Source: Platynereis dumerilii
Lineage: Eukaryota; Annelida; Polychaeta; Phyllodocida; Nereididae
Assembly: GCA_026936325.1 (NCBI GenBank)
Contig: JAPTHN010000012.1
Location: forward strand, 40,000,537-40,064,536
Length of the DNA stretch: 64,000 nucleotides
Direction of reading: 5' to 3'
Shown: positions 53,504 to 64,000 of the stretch, piece after piece
Position numbering within the stretch: position 1 is the stretch's first letter
Layout: every line of letters begins with the position of its first letter
Translations under genes and position numbers: made by a program
Notes under the pieces: generated by a model
Database searches by the model: none
Told to the model about the DNA's origin: nothing
What the model saw: only the letters and a program-made list of their open reading frames with translations

Positions 53504-53904
53504 TCCAGTCCGACGTTTTGAACGTTTTGAACGCAGAAAGCCGCGCATGACTCTACTGAGAACGTAGTGCGTCACATTAAAATGAGAATCATGAGAATCC
53601 AAATTTGAATAAATAAAATGGCATCAGATCATTTTGGTAAATTCTCCAGTGCTCTTGTTTGATTATTAACAATTAACAACTCCAAAGAATAATAAGATGA
53701 ACTATAATTTCAACACAAACTCCGACTGACACCTATCAGGGGGTAGTTTAGATCTTTCTCAGGTGAAAAGTTAACCACCCCCCCCCCCCTTGGCTTTCCA
53801 ACCCCCACATTTGTTAGCCACTTGTCTGGCATGAAGCAATGAGGGGGGCACTTGCAGTATTTGACAATTTGAATTTTACATTTAAACTTCCCCAATAGGC
53901 CTAC

Positions 53905-54215
53905 GTATTAGGGGCCGACCAGATGATCTTTGGGCGGAGGGGGGGGGGGGATCTATGGACTTTTGGTGAAAAAAAAAAGTTTGTTTCCCACTTGACACTG
54001 AAAAAAAAGTTTGTTCAGCATATGAAAATAAAAATAGAGTTTGCTTCCACCTGTAGCTAGGGTACAGTAATGTTAAAATTGCGATAAAAAAATTTGTCAC
54101 TCGTTCGCGTGCAAAAAGAATTGTTCGTCAATGTTCTCAAGCGAAAAAAAGCTCGTCTCGGGGGAAAAATCCACAGGCCCCCACCCCCAACTATTGTTTG
54201 GTCAGCCTCTTGAAA
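53905..54215. mobile_element. MITE, second copy of the 30,853 family
   Basis: GGGGCCGACCAGATGATC at the left and ACTATTGTTTGGTCAGCC at the right are inverted. AAAAAAAGTTTGTTTCCCAC and CCACCTGTAGCTAGGGTAC are shared with the copy at 30,853-31,115. Confidence 0.65.
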
Positions 54216-54221
54216 ATTAAA

Positions 54222-54420
54222 GACTATGTAAGCTCAGTTGGTACCTAGCACAACCAATTGGTCATGGGTTTGAATCCAGGTCTTGCCGGATCAGGACCCA
54301 AGTTGGTCAGCAGTTTCAAACATCCTTTGCCTCATTGTTGTGTCCTCCTCCTGTCCTGATTTTCCTACCATTTCAAGAGAGTAAGTGCAAAAGTATAGCC
54401 CCTATCATGATCCATCAATA
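54222..54420 (+). mobile_element. tRNA-derived SINE, family 1
   Basis: A box TAAGCTCAGTTGGTACC, B box GGGTTTGAATCC, then CTTGCCGGATCAGGACCCA, CATCCTTTGCCTCATTG and the tail ATGATCCATCA. Confidence 0.75.
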
Positions 54421-55639
54421 CCTGATTCTCACGGTTGCGACTTGTAATATCGTGTCTCGGTAATCATTGAAAAACCGCTGTGACATAGTGAGACAGCCGG
54501 TCAGCAAAGCAAAAAATGACCTTGCCGAACAGAAAAACTGACTCGGTGATGGAGGTCTTGTCTTCGGGAACTCTGGTCCGTCCTGAGTTCCTGAGTCACC
54601 AATTAAGTGGAAAAAACAGGGGTAATGCTTTGAGTTACAGAGCCAAACGCTGTCGTTTTTTGAAGACAAGGTAAGATAAACATTATGCCAAAATTATTTT
54701 TTTTGCCTTCTTTTTTTAAACACTCCCCCCCCCCTCTACTATTTCCCAAAGGATCATCTACTTATTGTTATTAGCAGTAACAAATAGCACTTGACTGTGC
54801 CACCCCCCCCCCCTGAATTCTCTATTGTCAGTGTTGTGGGCCCTTTCTGAAATGCTTTCTGCTTTAGTCAAATTGATGTTTCATCAAGTCTGACTTCTGC
54901 TTGCAAACCATGACTGAAATACCCCCTCCCCTTTCCACATGGGCCCTGGGTGGTCATCCATTTTGACTTTTGGAGTAGGAGCTAGGGGGGGGGGGGGTCT
55001 TCTCTCAGACAAGTCAGTCACAATGTCACAAATGGGGGTGTTTAGAGGCATCAGACAACATTCACAATTCAATTAAATGTATCATATTACCGCCTGTTAT
55101 CTCCTTTTTAAATCTCATTCTATTCTGTTTGTAATGCTATAATCTATTCTATTCTATTCTACAATATTTTGGAATGCTAAAATTCCTTTACATTCACTTT
55201 GAATTTTGAAAAACGCAGCAACAATATAATTTGTTTTAGATTGTCAAAAAATATCTATTTAGGCCTACTTTATTTTCTTCTTCTATAAATCATGAGCTTA
55301 TTGCTGCGATACTTTCGGTGATATTATATTTCTTAAATGCGAGTATTTTTTTAGCACCGGTGTCGCATTTAAGCTCAGTTCATAATTGTAATTTAAAACA
55401 AGACATAAGTATTTAGCACGAAATTGTCTACAAAAAATAGTAAGATACTTGAAAAAATTTGCAACAAAAACAATTAATATAGGAAAATTAAGCCGTCATT
55501 TGAAGAGTAATTAATAAAATTCAATAGTCACACAAAACAAGTTATGAAAAAATTATTAAAAAGAATCATAATCCAGGCATTTTTTTAAAGCAAAGTCAAT
55601 CAGGCAATCAGTGAAATAAAGGAAAGTTTAAATTTGAGC

Positions 55640-56025
55640 TATTTGGCAGGTAAATCAAACAAAATTAAACAAGCAGTCAAATAAGACAATAAATCAATCA
55701 AACAAGACTATCCAAACAAGCAGCCAAACAAGGCAAACAAAGCAAGAAATAAAATAAGACATAAGCATTGAAACAAAACAAACAAAGCAAGAAGTCAAAC
55801 AAGACAAACAAAGCAAACAGTCCGACAAGACAAACAAAGTAAGTAGTCAAACGACACTAACAAAGCAAGCAGTAAAACAAAGCAAACAAAACAAACAAAG
55901 CAAGCAGTAAAATGAGACAAACAGAACAAGCAGTTTGTCAAGACATACAAAGCAAGCAGTCAGACAAAGCAAGTAATTAAACGAAACAAACAAAACAAGC
56001 AGTCAAACAAAACAAATAATCAACC
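55640..56025. repeat. About 22-26-bp minisatellite
   Basis: Irregular repetition of ACAAACAAAGCAAGCAGTCA, at least a dozen units, A/C/G-rich with almost no T. From 54,421 to 55,639 I see poly-C runs, AT-rich DNA and no gene. Confidence 0.75.
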
Positions 56026-56231
56026 AAAGCAATAATTCTGACATGACAGAGCTCTGCCGTTTGGCAAAATAGCGGTTGTGCAATGTGATCAAGTCAAACC
56101 AAACAAAGCAAATAGGCAAACAATCTAAGAAAGCAGAAACAATTCAAGTCAAACATTTGACCTAAACAAACATTTTAGCAGGCAAATTAGTAGACAAGCA
56201 GCAAAACAAGGCAATTGCACTTATTGAATTA

Positions 56232-56602
56232 CAGTCTGTCACTTTGATAAAGAAAAAACGAGGACCAGTTCACACTTTGTGACTCATGATAGCCGATGAA
56301 GTGTCATCTTCTCTACTTTCAAAATGGGAAACATAGAGGCTGTTTGAATTGTCCCGGCCGAGCATACTCAAGAGAAGGCCATTTGACTTGTCATAACTGA
56401 TTTTAGAGTGAAAATCAGATGCATAATCCTTTCGTCTGGCTGTCACTGACAAGCGGGATAAGTCTCCTTTTTTCTAAAAATCAAATTAACATGGAATGTA
56501 TTGGGTATGATCATGACAAATCATCAGCAAGATGACACACAAAGTTCCATTTTTACAGCAGTGCAACAGTCCACTATTTTTCAGTGTCAAAGTGACCGAC
56601 TG
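56232..56602. mobile_element. MITE, CAGTCTGTCACTTTGA ends, copy 2
   Basis: 371 bp, TA on both sides, same orientation as copy 1. Confidence 0.8.
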
Positions 56603-57362
56603 TAAAAAGGGCTTGAAAGTAATTTTGCAGATTGAGCTGTCAAACAATATAGGTAAAATAAAGTGGGCCTGTCAAAGCAATCAAGAAAATCTGAAGAACA
56701 GCGCAATTATAAACAAACTCTGAAAATTAAAAATAGTATAGGCCTATTTTATTGTGCAAATGTCAAATTATTGCTGATTTTTGCGATGAAATTAAGATAT
56801 ATGTATTCTGAAAATTTACAAATTTACAAAGAGTTTACTTATGACCAATTTACTGTGTGGCCAGGATTTGACAAATTTCCTTTATATATATAAATACCCC
56901 ATTGTATAGGCCCTGTATCAGTATATTTGTCATTGTTGATTTAAGGCCAAACAGTGTGGGGGGCATTTTAACTCACTGCTTAAGGTGTCATCTTGATGTA
57001 AATCTTGAATCACTCTTTTATTGCTTGCAAATATCTATTTGTTTTTGACACTTATTTTCCTTTAGAGCTAAAACTTCAAAAGGTAGAGGGAATTTGTATT
57101 GGAGTGTGGAATTTTCAGCAAACTTGCTTTTGAAGGCAATTGAGACATTTTAGTGTAAGAATGGGGTGGGGTAGTTTTTAGTGATCCTAAAGGGAGGTGG
57201 GGGGGGGGGGGTTGTTGAAATCTGTTGAAGGAGGATTTCCGTTTAAATCAGGAACATTTAGAAATAGTAAAAGTGTATGTGTCAGAGATATACGTAGCCA
57301 ATGATTAATAAATTGGTCAAGTTAATTTGAATTGAAATTATTAGAAATATAATAATGAATAT

Positions 57363-57519
57363 ACTATATAGATAGTGGATGGTGAGGAGACCAATATTGA
57401 GTTAAATTATAGGCCGAAGCAGTAATATATTGGTCGAAGCAGAAGGCCGAGACCAATATTACCCGCTAAGGTCAATAAAACTCAATATTGGTAGACTCAA
57501 CATCCACTATCTATATAGT
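57363..57519. mobile_element. Palindromic MITE, ACTATATAGATAGTGGATG ends
   Basis: 157 bp, inverted ends of about 19 bp; the inner arms ACCAATATTGAGTTAAAT / TCAATAAAACTCAATATTGG also pair. Confidence 0.7.
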
Positions 57520-57901
57520 GAACCGACTCCGACTCCCAACTCATTAATTTTTATCCCTTCTGGTGAGAATCCATGCTCCCATAAGCAGTTTCATTGATGT
57601 TCAGCATTGGCTTTTTCAATTACTTTCTAACAACACTGTAACTTCCTAGCAGTTTCCTCAGCTTGAACATGTGGGTGAGTTTTGCCAGAATTTTCTTTAT
57701 TTTTGAGTGAGATATTATGTGGTTTAACACTAATTAGAATTGTCATTTTGACAAGAAAGATTGCTGATTTACAAATTTACCCCACATTCTTGTAAATTGA
57801 ACCCAGATGGTGAAAATATCTTTAGCAGTAACTGTCTTGCATGCTCTGTTGGACTTGTCTGCAGCGCTCTATCTTACAGGTTTTTCCAAATCACTATATT
57901 A

Positions 57902-58263
57902 CAGTCTGTCACTTTGATATAGAAAAAGAGTGGACTGTTGCACAGTGAAAATGGCACTTCGTGTGTCATCATGCTGATGATTTGTCTTGATCATACCCAA
58001 TACTTTCCATGTTAATTTGATTTAAAGAGACTTATCCCGCTTGTTGGTAACAGCCAAACGAAAGGATTATGCATCTGATTTTCACAATAAATGAGTTATG
58101 ACAAGTTAAATGGCCTTCTCTTGATCATGACTAATCAAACTGCATCTATGTTTTCCATGTTGAAAGTAAAGAAGACAGCACTTCATCAGCTATCTTGAGT
58201 CACAAAGTGCATTTTTCACAGTGAACTGGTTCTCATTTTTTTCTATTTCAAAGTGACAGACTG
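57902..58263. mobile_element. MITE, CAGTCTGTCACTTTGA ends, copy 3 (opposite orientation)
   Basis: 362 bp, ends CAGTCTGTCACTTTG / CAAAGTGACAGACTG, TA on both sides, reversed relative to copies 1 and 2. Confidence 0.8.
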
Positions 58264-58289
58264 TAGGAGCCCAACTATTTCAATAGACC

Positions 58290-58503
58290 TTCAAGTTCAA
58301 GAGCAGAATTCAAGCTGGATGTCGTTCGGATTAGACATCAAATTTGCGACCCCTTGTATCAGTGTCTGTGTTGGGCAAGTAAATGATCCTTCACATGGAG
58401 TAAATTTGTAACATGTTGAGGAATCCTGCTCTCTCTCTCATCTCATCAATCAACCTTCGTAAGCACCCAGAACTGGACCAACAGGGCTGCACCTACCACA
58501 TAT
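58290..58503 (+). mobile_element. SINE family 3 body
   Basis: CCCCTTGTATCAGTGTCTG, TGTTGAGGAATCCTGCTCTC and GGGCTGCACCTACCACATAT lead straight into a long ATCT array. Confidence 0.7.
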
Positions 58504-58865
<362 letters not shown>

Positions 58866-59157
58866 TCACTTCTATCACTTCTATTACGCAGCAGTGGGGA
58901 TTTTGCTCTGGAGAGGCGTTGCCATCCTACATTGCACCCGGTCAGCAGATGTTACAGTAGAGGGGGTTACAGACCGGAAAACCAAAACCTGGCAGAAGTA
59001 ACCAAGCGGAAATACTGACCAATAAGCTACTATACTTCCTGTGTACCTTGTGGATATTCTGAGGTGCAGGCTTAGATGGTTAGTACCACCTAGTGGTTGG
59101 TTAGTAAGATGTATATCTATCAACCTGTGTGTCAGCTGATAATAAAGTGATGTACAA

Positions 59158-59187
59158 CACATAGATAGATAAATACATAGATAGAAA

Positions 59188-59238
<51 letters not shown>

Positions 59239-59422
59239 CATAGATAGATAGATACATAGATAGATAGATACATAGATAGATAGATACATAGATAGATAGA
59301 TACATAGATACATAGATACATAGATAGATACATAGATAGATACATAGATCGATAGATACATAGATAGATAGATACATACATACATAGATTGATAGATAGA
59401 TACATAGATAGATAGATAGTGT
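59158..59422. repeat. (GATA)n / (GATACATA)n microsatellite
   Basis: About 265 bp of GATA with a block of GATACATA variation, opposite strand sense to the preceding array. Frames on the minus strand are artefacts. From 59,423 to 60,217 I see no gene. Confidence 0.9.
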
Positions 59423-60217
59423 TGCTTTAGTTACTTGACCAAAGTAAATAGTTACTTTTAATTATTTTTAATTACTTCTAGCTTCTGGACAAAACCATTG
59501 TAAATTCAATCCAAAAATGTTGCCACTGGACAATTCGTAGAGTCCAATTTACAGATCAGACACTTTTGCAGCCCTTGTAGCCCTACCATTACACCTCTGC
59601 TGTTTCATTGTTAAAATGGCATGAGGCCAGGTACTGTAATATGGGTATCAAATAAACCATCAACCAAAGCCCCAAGTGCAACAGGAGCCTAGTTGCATGT
59701 ACAAGGCAAAATGTCATAGTACTCATGTAATCTTGGTATATATACGGTATAACTTAAATGCCTGGTGTGAAGTATAACCTACAAATATTTCACACTCAAA
59801 CGAGAAGGCAATGCATCTGAATGATCAAGCCGAACCAGTAACAGTTATAAAGATGGGGCATCTTCTCTTTGGTCTGTCAGAGCAGTTGGTTTTCTTTCCT
59901 CCACACTAGGGGCACAACGTGCACTCAGCTGTTAGCACTGCCCTCTAGTGTGAAAATAGAGGATGAAAATGCAGCATTCGGAACATGTCACAAGCAACAT
60001 GTAACAATATTATGTGAGAAAGCAGTTCAGATATTATCCTTCAAAGTGGTAGTCAAAAGTAATAAGACGAACATTTCGAAAACATCGAAGTGGCGAATGA
60101 TGTAATGAAAAATTATCAATGTAATAGTAACGAGAGGTCAATATAGGCAATCTGAACAGTTTCCTAAAGAGAACGTTTCTCAGCCACCACTGTATAAAAC
60201 AGTAATTCCCTTTCAGA

Positions 60218-63200
60218 ATTCATTGCGGGGAGAAAGTGTAATTCATTGTGGGACGAGAAAGTAATTCATTGTGGGATGAGAGTGTAATTCATGGTGGGGT
60301 GAGAGTGTAATTCATTGTGGGGTGAGAGTGTAATTCATTGTGGGGTGAGAGTGTAATTCATTGTGGGGTGAGAGTGTAATTCATTGTGGGATGAAAGTGT
60401 AATTCATTGTGGGGTGAGAGTGTAATTCATTGTGGGGTGAGAGTGTAATTCATTGTGGGATGAAAGTGTAATTCATTGTGGGATGAGAGTGTAATTCATT
60501 GTGGGGTGAGAGTGTAATTCATTGTGGGATGAGAGTGTAATTTATTGTAGGATGAGAGTGTAATTCATTGTGGGGTGAGAGTGTAATTCATTGTGGGGTG
60601 AGAGTGTAATTCATTGTGGGGTGAGAGTGTAATTCATTGTGGGATGAAAGTGTAATTCATTGTGGGATGAGAGTGTAATTCATTGTGGGGTGAGAGTGTA
60701 ATTCATTGTGGGGTGAGAGTGTAATTCATTGTGGGATGAGAGTGTAATTTATTGTAGGATGAGAGTGTAATTCATTGTGGGGTGAGAGTGTAATTCATTG
60801 TGGGGTGAGAGTGTAATTCATTGTGGGATGAGAGTGTAATTCATTGTGGGGTGAGTGTGTAATTCATTGTGGGGTGAGAGTGTAATTCATTGTGGGATGA
60901 GAGTGTAATTTATTGTAGGATGAGAGTGTAATTCATTGTGGGGTGAGAGTGTAATTAGTTGTGGGATGTAATTGTAATTCATTGTGGGATGAGAGTGTAA
61001 TTCATTGTGGAGTGAGAGTGTTATTCATTGTGGGTTGAGAGTGTAATTCATTGTGGGATGAGAGTGTAATTCATTGTGGGGTGAGTGTGTAATTCATTGT
61101 GGGGTGAGAGTGTAATTCATTGTAGGATGAGAGTGTAATTCATTGTGGAGTGAGAGTGTAATTCATTGTGGGATGACAGTGTAATTCATTGTGGAGTGAG
61201 AGTGTTATTCATTGTGGGTTGAGAGTGTAATTCATTGTGGGGTGAGAGTGTAATTCATTGTGGGATGAGAGTGTAATTCATTGTGGGATGAGAGTGTAAT
61301 TCACTGTGAAATGAGAGTGTAATTCACTGTGGGATGAGAGTGTAATTCACTGTGGGATGAGAGTGTAATTCATTGTGGGATGAGAGTGTTATTCATTGTG
61401 GGTTGAGAGTGTAATTCATTGTGGGGTGAGAGAGTAATTCATTGAGGGATGAGAGTGTAATTCATTGTGGGATGAGAGTGTAATTCACTGTGGGATGAGA
61501 GTGTAATTCATTGTGGGATTAGAGTGTTATTCATTGTGGGTTGAGAGTGTAATTCATTGTGGGATGAGAGAGTAATTCATTGTGGTATGGGAGTGTTATT
61601 CATTGTGGGATGAGAGTGTAATTCTTTGTGGTGTGAGAGTGTAATTCATGGTGGGATGAGAGTGTAATTCATTGTGGGTTGAGAGTGTAATTCATTGAGG
61701 GATGAGAGTGTAATTCATTGTGGGATGAGAGTGTAATTCACTGTGAAATGAGAGTGTAATTCACTGTGGGATGAGAGTGTAATTCACTGTGGGATGAGAG
61801 TGTAATTCATTGTGGGATGAGAGTGTTATTCATTGTGGGTTGAGAGTGTAATTCATTGTGGGGTGAGAGAGTAATTCATTGAGGGATGAGAGTGTAATTC
61901 ATTGTGGGATGAGAGTGTAATTCACTGTGGGATGAGAGTGTAATTCATTGTGGGATGAGAGTGTTATTCACTGTGGGTTGAGAGTGTAATTCATTGTGGG
62001 GTGAGAGAGTAATTCATTGTGGTATGGGAGTGTTATTCATTGTGGGATGAGAGTGTAATTCACTGTGGGATGAGAGTGTAATTCATTGTGGGATGAGAGT
62101 GTAATTCATTGTGGGATGAGAGTGTTATTCATTGTGGGTTGAGAGTGTAATTCATTGTGGGGTGAGAGAGTAATTCATTGTGGTATGGGAGTGTTATTCA
62201 CTGTGAAATGAGAGTGTAACTCATTGTGGGATGAGAGTGTAATTCACAGTGGGATGAGAGTGTAATTCATTGTGGGATGAGAGTGTTATTCATTGTGGGT
62301 TGAGAGTGTTATTCATTGTGGGGTGAGAGAGTAATTCATTGTGGGATGAGAGTGTTATTCATTGTGGGGTGAGAGTGTAATTCATTGTGGGATGAGAGTG
62401 TAATTCATTGTGGGGTGAGAGTGTAATTCATTGTGGGATGAGAGTGTAATTCACTGTGGGATGAGAGTGTAATTCACTGTGGGATGAGAGTGTAATTCAT
62501 TGTGGGATGAGAGTGTTATTCACTGTGGGTTGAGAGTGTAATTCATTGTGGGGTGAGAGAGTAATTCATTGTGGTGTGGGAGTGTTATTCATTGTGGGAT
62601 GAGAGTGTAATTCACTGTGGGATGAGAGTGTAATTCATTGTGGGATGAGAGTGTTATTCATTGTGGGTTGAGAGTGTAATTCCCTGTCAAATGAGAGTGT
62701 AATTCATTGTGGGATGAGAGTGTAATTCATTGTGGGGTGATAGTGTAATTCATGGTGGGATGAGAGTGTAATTCATTTTGGGATGAGAGTGTAATTCATT
62801 GTGGGGTGAGAGTGTAATTCATTGTGGGGTGAGAGTGTAATTCATTGTGGGATGAGAGTGTAATTCATTGTGGGATGAGAGTGTAATTCATTGTGGGATG
62901 AGAGTGTAACTCACTGTGGGATGAGAGTGTAATTCACTGTGGGATGAGAGTGTAATTCATTGTGGGATGAGAGTGTTATTCATTGTGGGTTGAGAGTGTA
63001 ATTCATTGTGGGGTGAGAGAGTAATTCATTGTGGTATGGGAGTGTTATTCATTGTGGGATGAGAGTGTAATTCACTGTGGGATGAGAGTGTAATTCATTG
63101 TGGGATGAGAGTGTTATTCATTGTGGGTTGAGAGTGTAATTCATTGTGGGGTGAGAGAGTAATTCATTGAGGGATGAGAGTGTAATTCATAGAGGGATGA

Positions 63201-64000
63201 GAGTGTAATTCATTGTGGGATGAGAGTGTAATTCACTGTGAAATGAGAGTGTAATTCATTGTGGGATGAGAGTGTAATTAATTGTGAAATGAGAGTGTAA
63301 TTCATTATTGGATGAGAGTGTAATTCATTGTGGGATGAGAGTGTAATTCATTGAGGGATGAGAGTGTAATTCATTGAGGGATGAGAGTGTAATTCATTGT
63401 GGGATGAGAGTGTTATTCATTGTGGGTTGAGAGTGTAATTCATTGTGGGGTGAGAGAGTAATTCATTGAGGGATGAGAGTGTAATTCATTGAGGGATGAG
63501 AGTGTAATTCATTGTGGGATGAGAGTGTAATTCACTGTGAAATGAGAGTGTAATTCATTGTGGGATGAGAGTGTAATTAATTGTGAAATGAGAGTGTAAT
63601 TCATTATGGGATGAGAGTGTAATTCATTGTGGGATGAGAGTGTAATTCATTGAGGGATGAGAGTGTAATTCATTGAGGGATGAGAGTGTAATTCATTGAG
63701 GGATGAGAGTGTAATTCATTGTGGGGTGAGAGTGTAATTGATTGTAGGATGAGAGTGTAATTCACTGTGAAATGAGAGTGTAATTCATTGTGGTATGGGA
63801 GTGTAATTCATTGTGGGATGAGAGTGTGATTCATTGTGGGATGAGAGTGTGATTCATTGTGGGATGAAAGTGTAATTCATTGTGGGATGAGAGTGTGATT
63901 CATTGTGGGATGAGAGTGTGATTCATTGTGGGATGAGAGTGTAATTCATTGTGGGGTGAGAGTGTAATTCATTGTGGGATGAGAGTGAAATTCATAGTGG
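60218..64000. repeat. 23-bp satellite, more than 160 units, open at window end
   Basis: The unit begins GTAATTCATTGTGGG, continues ATGAGAGT and has period 23, so it cannot hold a reading frame. Variants GGGGTGAGAG, GGGTTGAGAG, TTATTCATTG and CACTGTGAAATG recur in ordered blocks, giving higher-order repeats. It runs past base 64,000. Confidence 0.97.

Overview
The window is animal nuclear DNA: AT-rich, with widely spaced host exons joined by GT-AG introns and a very dense load of small DNA transposons, tRNA-derived SINEs, LINE 3' ends, minisatellites and microsatellites. There is no operon structure, no CRISPR and no recognisable retrovirus or LTR element. A clear Wnt10 orthologue shows that it is a metazoan. 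The TE style (many TA-flanked MITEs, SINEs with TATC tails) suggests a marine invertebrate, perhaps a deuterostome such as an echinoderm or hemichordate. The phylum is inference; I cannot fix it from sequence alone.

Layout. (1) 2-745, + strand: C-terminal exon of an unrecognised Glu/Lys/Arg-rich protein made of perfect 60-residue repeats, cut by the window edge. (2) 1.0-13.9 kb: repeats, plus a decayed zinc-finger paralogue (5.37-6.48 kb) split by a LINE 3' end. (3) 13,931-15,577, +: an intact 14-finger C2H2 gene, the functional relative of that pseudogene. (4) 16,794-29,973, -: a six-exon gene that I assembled from splice sites and matching intron phases. It encodes a 266-residue secreted glycoprotein with a signal peptide, five N-glycosylation sequons and a hydrophobic C-terminus like a GPI-anchor signal. 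I do not recognise the family, and it is the best candidate here for something undescribed. (5) 33,713-53,462, -: a complete six-exon Wnt10 (357 residues) with a 16.4-kb first intron. Its last coding segment is tandemly duplicated just downstream. (6) 54-60 kb: MITEs, SINEs and microsatellites. (7) 60.2 kb to the window end: a 23-bp satellite of more than 160 units.

The genes do not form an obvious pathway. Wnt10 is a secreted signalling ligand, the zinc-finger protein a likely nuclear DNA-binding factor, and the six-exon product a likely cell-surface or secreted protein. The repeats are informative because they nest. Several insertions can be ordered in time, and some have an intact empty site elsewhere in the window. 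One transposon group (ends GGGGAGACC...) shows variants whose terminal and internal repeat motifs changed together.
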